Source: an uncultured Pseudomonadales bacterium (GTDB lineage Bacteria; Pseudomonadota; Gammaproteobacteria; Pseudomonadales; Pseudohongiellaceae). From it: a stretch of 59,131 bases of DNA. The stretch spans positions 1 through 59,131 of the forward strand of contig CALSUH010000023.1 of NCBI GenBank assembly GCA_943789485.1, written 5' to 3'. Made by a program: the position numbers and the translations under genes. Under the pieces are notes generated by a model. The model searched no databases. It was not told where the DNA came from and saw only the letters and a program-made list of their open reading frames with translations. How positions within the stretch are numbered: the stretch's first letter is position 1; each line of letters starts with the position of its first letter. Positions 19,072-28,743 of the stretch are shown here, piece by piece.

Positions 19072-19557
19072 ATAAAACCCAGAAAAGAGCTTATTCTTGC
19101 TAGTATTATTGAAGTACTTGAGCAGGGTTTAACGAATGCTACAAAAGCCGCGGAGCAGGCCCGCGCGACAGCAACTCACAGTGAAAATGTGGCACAGAAC
19201 AAATACGATACCCTAGGCCTTGAAGCTGCATACCTTGCCCATGGACAGTCAAAAAGAGCTACGGAAACTCAGCAGGAGCTTGACGAATTCAAGAAAATTC
19301 CAAGCGTGGTACAAGCAGAAAATCAGGCTATAGGTCCAGGCTGCGTTGTCACATTAAGTTTTGAAAATACAAGCCGAATCGTATTTATCGGTCCCGGCGC
19401 TGCTGGATTGAAAGTACAAGTAGATAACGTCGAAATAGTGGTTATTACGCCGTCGGCTCCACTGGGGAAACTACTAATCGGAAAAACTAGGTTTGATGTG
19501 ATCGAAACAGTCATCAATGGCATTAAAACCACTTATGAAATATCACACTGTTATTAA
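19072..19557 (+). CDS. Short GreA/GreB-family transcription factor with non-canonical start
   Basis: The frame encodes a Gre-type protein: a coiled-coil part ending in THSENVAQNKYDTLGLEAAY and a C-terminal GreA/GreB domain (IGPGCVVTLSFEN, ITPSAPLGKLLIGKTRFDVI). The first standard start in this frame is GTG at 19189, but that would cut off a coiled-coil helix (EQARATATHSENVAQNKYDT spans it) which is conserved in the short Gre-like proteins of Gammaproteobacteria that I remember. The frame is open upstream to the TGA at 19054 and has no ATG, GTG, TTG or CTG there; the homologous start falls near ATA at 19072. Either a rare ATA/ATT start, an ATG-to-ATA mutation or a base error applies. Gre factors rescue backtracked RNA polymerase. 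Confidence 0.65.
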   Translation: MKPRKELILASIIEVLEQGLTNATKAAEQARATATHSENVAQNKYDTLGLEAAYLAHGQSKRATETQQELDEFKKIPSVVQAENQAIGPGCVVTLSFENTSRIVFIGPGAAGLKVQVDNVEIVVITPSAPLGKLLIGKTRFDVIETVINGIKTTYEISHCY

Positions 19558-19604
19558 TAGCATTCTTCACTATTGAATGACTTTATCTCTAAAGTGCATC
19601 AGTC

Positions 19605-21077
19605 TTAGAGCAGCCCTAACTTTATTTGCGCATCCAACTTTTCATCCGCTTGCTTTAGTTTACTGCGGCGCTCTAGCAGCCAAGCCTTGTTTTTCGATTG
19701 CGCTTCTCGTTGCTCGGCTAGCGCCTCCTTTGTTTCATCCGGTGCGGGTCCGCCATAGATGTTGCGAATGCGGACAAAATTCTCAGCCGATAGAGCCTCG
19801 TCCAATTCCTTGGCACTCAGAGTTAAGGGCCTACCTATTTTTTTATTCGCTGCCGCTTGTAGAATATCGAAGCTAACGCCACTGCCTGCAGCGGTGGCTC
19901 GCTTCACGCAGTCGGCGACTATCGCGTGAGCCTTGCTGAAAGGAAGGTTTTCCCGACGCACGATAGTATCGGCGAGTTCAGTTACAGTAATGAAATTAGC
20001 TTCGGCTCTTATCCGAAGTAAATCGAGATTGAATTGTGCCGCTGCGAGCGCATGTCCCAGTAGTGATACCGCACGATTCGAATCTCTAATCGCTGAGAAG
20101 TTAAGCGGTTGCAGATCATCCTCAACGTCATTGATATCGCCAAACGGTGTGTTATGGACGCTGGTTAATACACCTAGCACCTGGCCGAGGGCCTTACTGG
20201 CAATCGCTCGAACATGCTCGATGGCGACTGGATTTCGCTTTTGCGGCATTATCGATGAGGCCTGCACATAACCATCTGGAAGACGGATAACATCAAATTC
20301 CACCATCGCCATTAGCAGAAATTCCTGAGCAAACTTGCCCACGTTAATGAGCAAGCCAGAAACTGATCCCAGAAGTTCTGTGAAATAATCCACAGAGGCG
20401 ATAGAACCGTAGGAGTTTCGCGTCGGCCCATCGAAGCCGAGTAGATCAGCAACCCGCGCTCTATCTATCGGAAATCCTGTTGTAGTAATTGCACAGGCAC
20501 CAAGTGGGCAGAGGTTCATATTTTCGTAGGCGCGCCGTATTCGAACTATGTCGCGACCTGTATTTTCCGCCATCGCCAGAAGATAGTGCGCGATAGTGGT
20601 AGGTTGTGCCGGCTGGGTATGTGTGTAAGCCGGCATTAGCGATTCATGGTGCGCAGCCGCGAGATCAAGAAAGACTTTGTGCAGCGTAGAACAAACCTCA
20701 ATTAGATCGAGCGTCTGCTGCCGCAGGTACAAGCGGTAGATCGTAACATCGATATCATTTCGGCTACGGGCGGTATGCACCTTACCAGCAATATCCGCGT
20801 CGCCGCAGCCTGCTGTGATTTCACGCTGAATATAGTAGAACAGATCTTCCACGCTGCCGTCATACTCGGCGTTGCGCATAGCCTCAATGTCCAGCCCCTC
20901 GATGGCCTGTAGTATGAGCTTTAACTCTTCACCGGTAATAATATTTTGCTCGGCAAGCATCACCACATGAGCACGATCCACATCCACATAGTGATCGAGA
21001 AAGTAGCGCTGGGCATCGGCAAAACAATCGCTGAGCACATTATCTTTGTATCCCTGGGCGGGAAATTTTTCACTCAT
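19605..21077 (-). CDS. argH: Argininosuccinate lyase family C-N lyase
   Basis: A 490-aa member of the aspartase/fumarase superfamily, closest to argininosuccinate lyase. It has the signature SSIMPQKRNPVAIEHVRA, plus AGKVHTARSRNDIDVTIYRL and TYTHTQPAQPTTIAHYLLA, which hold the substrate-binding Arg/Asn and catalytic His. It is longer than usual ArgH (~460 aa), with an extra charged C-terminal tail. No other arginine-biosynthesis gene is nearby; the gene is 12 bases downstream of an exported PIG-L-type deacetylase and a sodium symporter. This argues for a catabolic lyase on an imported N-substituted aspartate, as known for EDDS and iminodisuccinate lyases of the same superfamily. Plain ArgH activity remains possible. 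Confidence 0.85.
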   Translation of the reverse strand: MSEKFPAQGYKDNVLSDCFADAQRYFLDHYVDVDRAHVVMLAEQNIITGEELKLILQAIEGLDIEAMRNAEYDGSVEDLFYYIQREITAGCGDADIAGKVHTARSRNDIDVTIYRLYLRQQTLDLIEVCSTLHKVFLDLAAAHHESLMPAYTHTQPAQPTTIAHYLLAMAENTGRDIVRIRRAYENMNLCPLGACAITTTGFPIDRARVADLLGFDGPTRNSYGSIASVDYFTELLGSVSGLLINVGKFAQEFLLMAMVEFDVIRLPDGYVQASSIMPQKRNPVAIEHVRAIASKALGQVLGVLTSVHNTPFGDINDVEDDLQPLNFSAIRDSNRAVSLLGHALAAAQFNLDLLRIRAEANFITVTELADTIVRRENLPFSKAHAIVADCVKRATAAGSGVSFDILQAAANKKIGRPLTLSAKELDEALSAENFVRIRNIYGGPAPDETKEALAEQREAQSKNKAWLLERRSKLKQADEKLDAQIKLGLL

Positions 21078-21089
21078 GAGGCAATACTC

Positions 21090-23723
21090 TTAGTTAGCTG
21101 CGGCAGACAGGCTCAGTAGATTGGCGAACAATCGATAGGCCCCGGGCACCCCGTTGGGTAGCTGTCGAAACCATGAATAGGATGTGTATATGTAATGTCC
21201 ATCACCGATCTTTGCGTACAGCATGCCTCCGTCACTATAAGGCTCGCCTTGGTCGTGCGCTTCGGTAAGGGGAGTATAGCGATCGCGATCGAAACTGGTG
21301 AAGTTGTAATTATTACGCTCCTGGACCCAGCCGTCGAAATCGCGAGCATCTATGCGATTGGGAAAAGTGAAGACAGGGTGCTCTGGCTCTAGAATCACGA
21401 TGGCAGCTGTTTCATCAACTACCCGTACGTTGCCATCCATGCTCGCCGCATAGGGAGCGAGGCCCTTAGCGATGAAGTCAGGTTGTTGATACTGCACGAT
21501 CAAGTTACCGCCTTGTTCAGCGTATTCAAGAAGACGTCGATTATTGGCGACATAGGCAGGACGAGTCTGCGATGCCCGGATACCCACCACGATAGCGTCA
21601 AAGCTCGAAAAGTCACCAGTAGTTAGCTCGGCATCGGTTAACAGCATGACTTCCACGCCAAGTCGGCGCAGCGCCTCAGGGACAGTGTCGCCACTACCCA
21701 TCACGTAGCCAACTCGGGATGCAGCAATGCTGACATCGACGACTTCGAATTCAGTGACTGACGGCGAGTAAATGCGGTGGGTTCTAATATGAGGATAGGC
21801 TATTTCCCGCATCGTCTTATTGTACTGTGTGCCATTGACGGTGACGTTGGCCGCCAGTTTGTATTCTCCCGCGCTGACACCCGGGTCCATAGTGACCCGA
21901 AATGCTAACGTGGTAGTAGCAGGCGCAGCCGCCAGAGAAAACTCAGCACTAGGCGGTTCGAGCACCCAACCCTGAGGTACCTCGAACTGAGCCCTGCCGG
22001 CTACATCCTCGGTAGTATTATTTCGAACAGTCAATAACAATTCCCGAGGTGCATCACCGGCAGATACTGGCACTACGACAAGGTCTGTACCGGGCTCTAC
22101 AGATATTGCTGGCACCACATCTAGCCTGCGTCGGATCTCACCGCGAATGCGGTCAACTAAGCGGTGCTCGACCTCTTGCCGAATCGTAATCTGAGTACCG
22201 CCAATTTCAAGCGTAACTACTGCCTCTAGCAAAGGTTCGGCGAAGGGCCGCGTGCGGGCATCGCCTGCCGAACTCCAATCATAGGCAGCGCCCTCACGTG
22301 GCAATTCTAGCCAATAAGGCTGGGTCGGATCGGCTGCAGTGGGAACAGTGACATCAAAGAATAGCTCGGCGTCGGCCTGTTCTCTGCGCCGGGAGGAGCG
22401 CTCACTACTAAGCATCTGAACATTGGACGTAGCGACCGACCAGCCAACGGGTAGGGAGAGATGAGCCTCGCGCAGCAGAACTTGCGAGGGCTGCGCCATG
22501 AATGCTCGCACCGCGACCGTCAAAACTGTGCCGGGTATCGCGGTTTCCGACTCGGCTAGTGCATCGATCGAGACCCCGGCAGCGAGCACGATGGCGTTCT
22601 CGAATTCGCTGATCTTTTCCTCTAGCAGTCGTTTCGCATCTAGCGCTTGCGCCACATCACTTGCTTCACGCGCAAGTTCAAGCCCATCGACAAGATTAGG
22701 AATAAGTGCCTCTGGATCCAGAGGATCATAGACAGACATTAAGCCATTAATACTTTGCTGCAATGCAGATAGAATCTCAACGAATACCACCGAAGGGGCT
22801 TGCTCAAGAGTGGAGATTCCAGTGATGGTAGTATCAATACCCGAGAAGATAGAATTTTCGGCGCCGGACGGTTCGAACTGCGATGTAAGGAGAAACAGTT
22901 GAGACTGCTGGCCACCACGCAATTCGAGCGTTCCCATTTGTTGAGTTTTTTGCTGACTCCTGCCCTGCATTCCAATTTCAAAATAGCTACGCCCGGTTAC
23001 AGGGTCGTATTCTCCAGTGTTAATAAGTAATGCCGGCTGTTGTGCTGTCTGCGCATTGATAGAGCTCTCTGGGAAAGCCCGGCCTGTGTAAAACTTCTGA
23101 ACATGCCAAGGTGTTAGACCCTGCGCAATATGCTCGGGGAATCGGTTCGAATCGGCTGCCGCTTCCAGAGCCAATGGGGTCAGGTAACCCGCAAACTGAT
23201 GATGACCATGGCCATCTGCGGCGGTACCATTCCAACGGGACACAATTACGTTCGGGCGAAATGTTCTAATCGCGCGCACCATGTCATCGAGCAGCAGTTC
23301 TTCAGGCCAGACGCGGGAGGCTTCTGTCCTATATTTGGAAAATCCGAAGTCGTTGGCGCGCGTAAATAACTGCTCGGCCCCGTCTAAGCGCCTAGCCTGT
23401 AACAGCTCCTCAGTGCGTATCACGCCAAGCGCATCGGACTGCTCAACACCGATAATGTTCTGCCCGCCGGAACCGCGCGTGAGCGACAGGTAGGCAGTCC
23501 GCGCATGCATTCGACGTGCATGATAGGCCACCAAAGCGGAATCTTCGTCGTCAGGATGCGCACCGGTATGCATGACGCTTGCAGTAGTGCCTAAGCGCAG
23601 CAGCTGACGAATCAGCGCACCACTACCCTGGTCATAGATGGCTCGCACCTGTGCTTCAGCTGAAAGTGGTATTGCTATTGCTAGCAACAGCAATGCAATC
23701 GAGGCATGATTTTTATTGTCCAT
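21090..23723 (-). CDS. Exported PIG-L (LmbE) family deacetylase with C-terminal extension
   Basis: An 877-aa exported protein with a signal peptide (SIALLLLAIAIPLSAEAQ). The N-terminal ~250 residues are a PIG-L/LmbE zinc deacetylase domain: HTGAHPDDED (about 52-61, metal-binding His-Pro-Asp-Asp) and a distal ADGHGHHQFAG that supplies the other ligand. The rest includes beta-sandwich-like regions (EPGTDLVVVPVSAG, RELLLTVRNNTTEDVAGRAQ) and a C-terminal glutamine-amidotransferase-like segment (DAIVVGIRASQTRPAYVANN, NLIVQYQQPD) without an obvious catalytic Cys. Family members remove N-acetyl groups from amino sugars or related compounds. The gene sits between the symporter and argH-like genes with ~20 and 12 bases, so they form an operon. 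Confidence 0.86.
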   Translation of the reverse strand: MDNKNHASIALLLLAIAIPLSAEAQVRAIYDQGSGALIRQLLRLGTTASVMHTGAHPDDEDSALVAYHARRMHARTAYLSLTRGSGGQNIIGVEQSDALGVIRTEELLQARRLDGAEQLFTRANDFGFSKYRTEASRVWPEELLLDDMVRAIRTFRPNVIVSRWNGTAADGHGHHQFAGYLTPLALEAAADSNRFPEHIAQGLTPWHVQKFYTGRAFPESSINAQTAQQPALLINTGEYDPVTGRSYFEIGMQGRSQQKTQQMGTLELRGGQQSQLFLLTSQFEPSGAENSIFSGIDTTITGISTLEQAPSVVFVEILSALQQSINGLMSVYDPLDPEALIPNLVDGLELAREASDVAQALDAKRLLEEKISEFENAIVLAAGVSIDALAESETAIPGTVLTVAVRAFMAQPSQVLLREAHLSLPVGWSVATSNVQMLSSERSSRRREQADAELFFDVTVPTAADPTQPYWLELPREGAAYDWSSAGDARTRPFAEPLLEAVVTLEIGGTQITIRQEVEHRLVDRIRGEIRRRLDVVPAISVEPGTDLVVVPVSAGDAPRELLLTVRNNTTEDVAGRAQFEVPQGWVLEPPSAEFSLAAAPATTTLAFRVTMDPGVSAGEYKLAANVTVNGTQYNKTMREIAYPHIRTHRIYSPSVTEFEVVDVSIAASRVGYVMGSGDTVPEALRRLGVEVMLLTDAELTTGDFSSFDAIVVGIRASQTRPAYVANNRRLLEYAEQGGNLIVQYQQPDFIAKGLAPYAASMDGNVRVVDETAAIVILEPEHPVFTFPNRIDARDFDGWVQERNNYNFTSFDRDRYTPLTEAHDQGEPYSDGGMLYAKIGDGHYIYTSYSWFRQLPNGVPGAYRLFANLLSLSAAAN

Positions 23724-23744
23724 TATTCCCCCGTTATTCCTTAC

Positions 23745-25409
23745 TCACCGCACAATGCTAATGAGGTATCCCGCAGCGACAGTTACCAGGCAACCCACAA
23801 CATTGAACCAAAGAAAAGCAATGTCGGTAGTTGAGCTGGCAATCCAGACCGACACTATGCCGAACAACAAGCCGTAAAAAGCGCCTGCCGACTTAGCCCG
23901 AGGCACCGCAAAAGCTAACACGAAGACTCCTAACAGGGAACCGTAGAAGAACGAACCAAAAGTATTCACAACTTCGATCAGCGAGCCTAGATTAGTCGCA
24001 AAGGTAGCGACGATGCAGGCGAATAAACCCCACGCCAAAGTGGACAATCGCCCGAACCGAAGCATCTGTTTTTCCGAGCTATTAACGTTAATATGGCGGC
24101 GGTAGAAATCCATTGTAGATGCGGTTGCCAGCGCGTTCAGTTCCGCCGCGACGCTAGACATCGCCGCGGCGAGAATCGCAGCAACTATTAACCCCACTAA
24201 CCCCAGCGGCATATTCTCGATAACGAACACGGGAAATACGTAGTTAACGTCGCTAAACGAGCTATCGCCATTCGTTTGTCGCACAAACTCGGTGGCCTCA
24301 CGACGCTTATCTTGATAGGCCTCGTTAGCAGCAATATAGCCCGCTCGAGCAGTAATTCGCTCTGCAGTGTTCTGTTCGTCTATAAATCTCAACGCCGCCA
24401 AGTGCCGCAGCTGATGCGCATCAGCAAACTCTCCCAGCAGCCGTTCGTGTTCAATAGGCTGCACTGCCGCCGCTCTAGTCACATCCACTTCGTTGAAGAT
24501 CATCGGTGGAGCACTAAATAGATAGAAAACGAAAACCAGTATGCCGACTAGCAGGAATAGAAACTGCATTGGAATTTTCAGAAAGGCAGACATGAGCAGG
24601 GAGATGCGCCCCTCATCGACAGAGCGTGCTGTTAAATAGCGCTGCACTTGGCTCTGATCGCAGCCGAAATAAGATAGGAAGAGAAATAACGCGGCTATCA
24701 TCCCTGACCAAATCGTATAACGCTCATTGAGATCGAAGCTGAAATCTATGGTCTGTAGCTTTCCGGCGGCGCCGGCAACATTCATCGCGTCACTGAACGA
24801 CACGCCCGCAGGAAGATTTGTGATGATGACAAACACACACAGACTCAGCCCCGCCAAGATAATGACCATCTGCTTTACATCGGTCCAAGTTACCGACTGC
24901 ACACCCCCGAGCATGGTATACAGGGTAGTCGATAGCCCGATCACAAAAATGGTCGCCAGCTCATTCCAGCCTAGGACTATCGATAGCACAACCGCCGGAG
25001 CTGCGATGATTACGCCAACACCTAACCCACGGGAAAGAAGAAAGAAGAAGCTCGTCAAGGTGCGCGTCTTGGCATCAAAGCGCTGCTCGAGATATTCGTA
25101 AGCGGTGAACACGCGTGCCCGATAGAATAGAGGTACCGCGGTCACGCAGAGGATAATCATTGCCAGTGGTAAGCCAAAATAAAACTGGATGAAACGCATA
25201 CCATCTTCGTAGGCCTGCCCGGTAGTGCCTATCAACGTTATCGCTGACATCTGTGTCGCCATAACTGACAGGCCAACCGCCCACCAAGGAAGAGAACGAC
25301 CTGCCAGAAAGAATCCTTCCGTGTCGCTAGTCCCGCGACTGAGCTTCAGCCCATGCCAAATAACATAAGCAAGATAGACGATAACTATCGACCAATCGAC
25401 GAGATGCAT
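23745..25409 (-). CDS. Sodium:solute symporter (SSS family)
   Basis: A 554-aa membrane protein of the sodium:solute symporter family. Early hallmarks are [20 protein letters not shown] and [19 protein letters not shown], which form the first helices around the sodium site, and [17 protein letters not shown] follows near residues 247-263. About thirteen membrane segments are visible. Residues ~303-390 form a long hydrophilic, charged insertion rich in Ala and Glu between helices, larger than in simple SSS members. The gene begins four bases after the stop of a 46-aa membrane peptide gene and leads into the PIG-L and lyase genes. It probably imports the deacetylated or parental substrate of that cassette. 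Confidence 0.89.
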   Translation of the reverse strand: MHLVDWSIVIVYLAYVIWHGLKLSRGTSDTEGFFLAGRSLPWWAVGLSVMATQMSAITLIGTTGQAYEDGMRFIQFYFGLPLAMIILCVTAVPLFYRARVFTAYEYLEQRFDAKTRTLTSFFFLLSRGLGVGVIIAAPAVVLSIVLGWNELATIFVIGLSTTLYTMLGGVQSVTWTDVKQMVIILAGLSLCVFVIITNLPAGVSFSDAMNVAGAAGKLQTIDFSFDLNERYTIWSGMIAALFLFLSYFGCDQSQVQRYLTARSVDEGRISLLMSAFLKIPMQFLFLLVGILVFVFYLFSAPPMIFNEVDVTRAAAVQPIEHERLLGEFADAHQLRHLAALRFIDEQNTAERITARAGYIAANEAYQDKRREATEFVRQTNGDSSFSDVNYVFPVFVIENMPLGLVGLIVAAILAAAMSSVAAELNALATASTMDFYRRHINVNSSEKQMLRFGRLSTLAWGLFACIVATFATNLGSLIEVVNTFGSFFYGSLLGVFVLAFAVPRAKSAGAFYGLLFGIVSVWIASSTTDIAFLWFNVVGCLVTVAAGYLISIVR

Positions 25410-25412
25410 GGG

Positions 25413-25553
25413 TTAACCGCTGTAGAATTCTGAAAAGGTGTAGAGTAAGACAACGGCAATTACTGTGAAAATTAGAACGCTTACGTAGATGTAAGCCCAA
25501 GGGATGGACCCTGACTGCGGCTTAACTGAATTATCTTTCGAATCTCCACTCAT
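25413..25553 (-). CDS. 46-aa single-pass membrane peptide, likely symporter partner
   Basis: A short open frame starting at the ATG at 25553 encodes 46 residues: a hydrophilic, Ser/Lys-rich N-terminus (MSGDSKDNSVKPQSG) followed by one membrane helix (AYIYVSVLIFTVIAVVLLYT) and a short tail. The stop lies three bases before the symporter start, so the two are translationally coupled. AGGAAAAG lies ~10 bases upstream of the ATG. Small membrane subunits encoded just before SSS symporters are known in other lineages; whether this one is required for transport is unknown. Confidence 0.7.
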   Translation of the reverse strand: MSGDSKDNSVKPQSGSIPWAYIYVSVLIFTVIAVVLLYTFSEFYSG

Positions 25554-26203
25554 CGGCTTGCTTTTCCTAATTCAGCTGGCGGCCCCAACCCTATAACAAC
25601 AGACCAAAGGGGAAGTGTAACAGCATCCTTCATTGATTTGCGGCAGCTTTTGTCTACGGCATCAAATAAGAATCTGCTACTGCTGCACTTCGGTATATAG
25701 AGCGATTTATTTCTCTGGATTGCCCGTCGAGCAAGATTTTTTTCCACTCTCCCCGCAACCCCAAATCCTAACTTCACAAAAGCGAACGTGGTCACATCAT
25801 CTCGAAGCCCAGGCGTGCTGTTTTTTAAGCATAGTGCTATTTTTATAGCATCTGGATTTTAGCCATTAACTTTTTCAGCATTTTTGCCTCATTGATTTGA
25901 AAATGAGCCGCCCACAAGACAAATTAGAAACCCCTCAGGGTAACTCGATTAGCCCACGCTCCATGGGGATCACAAGTTAGCAACTTTTTCTCATAGCCTA
26001 GATATGCTAAGGTATTTCCGTTTAGCGAAGCTGCATGTTCGGCTATAGAGTAGCCCAAATTAACTAGTGTGGTAGATTCTAGATACGGCCTGCTAGAGTT
26101 CACTTTGTATTCATAAAAATTTTATTTCTTGATTGATAATAACCAAATATTCGGGGCAGAAATGACCTCGGAAAATAGTTTCTAACAACACAGAGAATAG
26201 ATA
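25554..26203. other. Intergenic region between divergent symporter cassette and NHL-protein gene
   Basis: This 650-base gap separates two divergent units. Short open frames within it have no recognisable sequence or ribosome binding sites, and I do not call any. It must contain the promoters of both the symporter cassette and the NHL protein. The stretch 26000-26200 is A/T-rich. Confidence 0.5.
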
Positions 26204-27340
26204 ATGAGACTTTATGGAACCTTTACCGCTATAGGCTGCCTGCTCATAGCGATGACAACTTCTACTCTTACCGCCCAGTCTTGGTCCGATCAGTATCCAC
26301 CAACGTCGAATCATGGCGAGTCACCTTATATAGCTGAGCCGGAATGGCTTGAGCCGTTTTCAGAACCTGATTTTATCTGGGGCTCGCACCCTGGGCTTTT
26401 CGTGGAGTCGACGACAAGGATATTTGTCATCCAACGAGGTGAGCTTCACGTTCCCGATCCTCTGCCCGATGGATTCGACTATTTCTACGGTTCTGTCGAG
26501 GGCCTGTCAGCGCTTTCTCCGCCGGAAGGCACGATACGTCAAATGAAAAATGTCATCTTTGTCGTTAATGATGAAGGAAAGCTTATTGAAAATTGGAACC
26601 AATGGGATTACTTGTTTGAAGGCACTGGCGGGCCGCACATGATAGCGATCAGCCCTTATGACCCTGACAGACGAGTGTGGGTCGTGAATTCTGGACGCCA
26701 TCAGATCCATGCGTTCTCAAATGACGGCACAGAGTTGTTGATGACGCTTGGTATCGAAAATGAAACGGCAAACGATGAGACACACTTAGGAACACCGCAA
26801 GATCTTGCGTTTCTTAGAGATGGCAGCATAGTTGTTGCAGATGGGCTTACGAATTCACGAGTAATTAAGTTTGATAAAGATGGGAATTACCTTACTGCAT
26901 GGGGAAGCGAAGGAAACGGCGTGGGCCAGTTTGATGCCGTGCATTCGATAGCGACAGATAATCAGGATCGCATCTATGTTGCCGATCGAAATAATGATCG
27001 CATCCAAGTGTTCTCTCCTAACGGCAATCACTTGGCAACTTGGCCGGGATTAAACTTTCCGAATTATATTTTGATCACGGAAAATCAAGACGTGTGGGTA
27101 TCTGACAATCAGCCCGTAAGGATTATCAAATTTGATACCGATGGCAATAGATTGTTCTCCTGGGATGCACATGGCAATGCGCCAGGCGAGTTTGGAGAAC
27201 TACATGAATTCGGTGTGGATATAAACGGCAATTGGTACGGCGCGGACAATGTGCTGGGACGTTCGCAGAAATTTAGTCCAAAGCCCGGAGCAGACGCTGC
27301 CCAGTTGTTGCAACTACCTGTCCCGATGGCTCGCAGATAA
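26204..27340 (+). CDS. Exported NHL-repeat beta-propeller protein
   Basis: A 378-aa exported protein with a signal peptide (YGTFTAIGCLLIAMTTSTLTAQ) and a beta-propeller made of NHL repeats. Blades include PQDLAFLRDGSIVVADGLTN followed by RVIKFDKDGNYLTAWGSEG, HSIATDNQDRIYVADRNNDR followed by IQVFSPNGNHLATW, and a later ENQDVWVSDNQPVRIIKFD. The pattern resembles peptidyl-hydroxyglycine lyase-like propellers found in many environmental bacteria, but the metal and catalytic residues of that enzyme cannot be assigned here. It may bind or cleave a small ligand. A hairpin follows at 27350-27377 and an M20 peptidase gene is next on the same strand. Confidence 0.83.
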   Translation: MRLYGTFTAIGCLLIAMTTSTLTAQSWSDQYPPTSNHGESPYIAEPEWLEPFSEPDFIWGSHPGLFVESTTRIFVIQRGELHVPDPLPDGFDYFYGSVEGLSALSPPEGTIRQMKNVIFVVNDEGKLIENWNQWDYLFEGTGGPHMIAISPYDPDRRVWVVNSGRHQIHAFSNDGTELLMTLGIENETANDETHLGTPQDLAFLRDGSIVVADGLTNSRVIKFDKDGNYLTAWGSEGNGVGQFDAVHSIATDNQDRIYVADRNNDRIQVFSPNGNHLATWPGLNFPNYILITENQDVWVSDNQPVRIIKFDTDGNRLFSWDAHGNAPGEFGELHEFGVDINGNWYGADNVLGRSQKFSPKPGADAAQLLQLPVPMARR

Positions 27341-27349
27341 ATGAATGCA

Positions 27350-27377
27350 GTTTAGGCCGCGACTTCACGGCCTAAAC
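27350..27377. terminator. Hairpin after the NHL-protein gene
   Basis: GTTTAGGCCG (27350-27359) and CGGCCTAAAC (27368-27377) form a perfect 10-bp stem with an 8-base loop ten bases after the stop codon. No T tract follows, so it may be a pausing or mRNA-stabilising hairpin rather than a full terminator. Confidence 0.5.
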
Positions 27378-27438
27378 CAATAAGCGCTGTCATATCTATG
27401 ATCGCTGCTGCCAACTCTCATCTTAGGAAGGTGGCTGT

Positions 27439-28743
27439 ATGCCTCAATTTACATTCAATACCACTGTCCTGTGCATGCTGATGAGTTGGCAAGTACCAGC
27501 GTTCGCGCAGCTTGATACCACAGAGCAGGCAATGGTCGCCTTCATCGATGACAGCAATGCCGCAGCACAGGAGCTGCTCATTGAAAGCGTTAACATCAAT
27601 AGTGGCACCATGAACTTTGCTGGCGTGCGCGCGATCGCCGATCACATGATGCCTCACTTCGAAGCAATCGGATTCGAGACACGCTGGGAAGACGGCTCAG
27701 CCTTCGGCCGTGCCGGCCACCTGATTGCAGAGATTCATGGTGACGGTGAAGGGCCAAAACTTTTACTGATCGGGCATTTAGATACCGTGTTTGAACCTAG
27801 CAGCCCCTTTCAAAGTTTTGAGCGTATCGATGCCGAGCGCGCCACCGGCCCCGGCATTACTGATATGAAGGGTGGCAATGTAATCATGCTGCAAGCACTG
27901 CGCGCACTGCATGAAGTGGATCTATTGCAAGACATGGACATCACTGTAGTGATGACTGGCGATGAGGAACTCAGCGGTGATCCGCTGACGCTAAGTAAGA
28001 AAGCGATTATCGATGCAGCTACCTATGCGGATATCGCCATTGGCTTTGAAGATGGAGATGGCAATCCGACAACTGCAAACATCTCAAGGCGCGGTTCTTC
28101 GGATTGGACATTGCGGGTCAAGGGTAGGCCGGCACATTCCTCACAGGTATTTCGTGAAGACATCGGTCCGGGTGCAATCTATGAAACGGCGCGGATACTG
28201 TTGCTGTTTCTGGAAAACCTTCAACAAGAAGAAAACCTCACCTTCAATCCAGGCCGAATACTAGGCGGCAGCGAGATTACACATGACAGTGAAATTAGCA
28301 GCGGAACTGCATTCGGCAAGAACAATGTCGTAGCACAGAGCGCTCTGGTGACTGGCGATCTGCGCGCGGTGTCTGTGGAACAATTGGGCAGAGCACGCAA
28401 CATCATGCGCGAAATTGCCGCCGCCAATTTCCCACATACCAGCGCGGAGATCGAATTTGACGATGGCTATCCGCCTTTGGCACCGAGTGAGGGTAATGCT
28501 GAGCTATTAGAAATCTATAGCCGAGCGAGTCTTGATCTTGGCTTTGGGCGCGTTGTCGCCGTCAATCCACGCCTTGCAGGTGCCGCCGATGTGTCTTTCA
28601 CATCAGGACTCGTTGACATGGCCATCGATGGATTGGGCTTAAGTGGTTCCGGCGGACACACCGTGGATGAGACCGCGCTGATGAGCGCTCTACCGAGTCA
28701 GAGTAAACGCGCGGCAGTACTGATGTACCGCCTGTATCGATAA
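27439..28743 (+). CDS. Exported M20-family metallopeptidase (carboxypeptidase G2-like)
   Basis: A 434-aa exported zinc peptidase or amidohydrolase. The signal peptide spans about residues 1-24 (VLCMLMSWQVPAFAQ). M20 metal-site motifs are LIGHLDTVFE (His113, Asp115), GPGITDMKGGNVIM (bridging Asp142), and MTGDEELSGD (Glu177 general base, Glu178 ligand), with the distal His in SGSGGHTVDETA. A lid/dimerisation domain occupies about residues 205-320. The family hydrolyses C-terminal Glu or other N-acyl amino acids and dipeptides. It is on the same strand as the NHL gene and may be co-transcribed with it. Confidence 0.9.
   Translation: MPQFTFNTTVLCMLMSWQVPAFAQLDTTEQAMVAFIDDSNAAAQELLIESVNINSGTMNFAGVRAIADHMMPHFEAIGFETRWEDGSAFGRAGHLIAEIHGDGEGPKLLLIGHLDTVFEPSSPFQSFERIDAERATGPGITDMKGGNVIMLQALRALHEVDLLQDMDITVVMTGDEELSGDPLTLSKKAIIDAATYADIAIGFEDGDGNPTTANISRRGSSDWTLRVKGRPAHSSQVFREDIGPGAIYETARILLLFLENLQQEENLTFNPGRILGGSEITHDSEISSGTAFGKNNVVAQSALVTGDLRAVSVEQLGRARNIMREIAAANFPHTSAEIEFDDGYPPLAPSEGNAELLEIYSRASLDLGFGRVVAVNPRLAGAADVSFTSGLVDMAIDGLGLSGSGGHTVDETALMSALPSQSKRAAVLMYRLYR

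Noticed and set aside
25550..25848. Short frames on both strands upstream of the symporter micropeptide
   Set aside because: No ribosome binding sites, no recognisable sequence, and they overlap each other in antisense.
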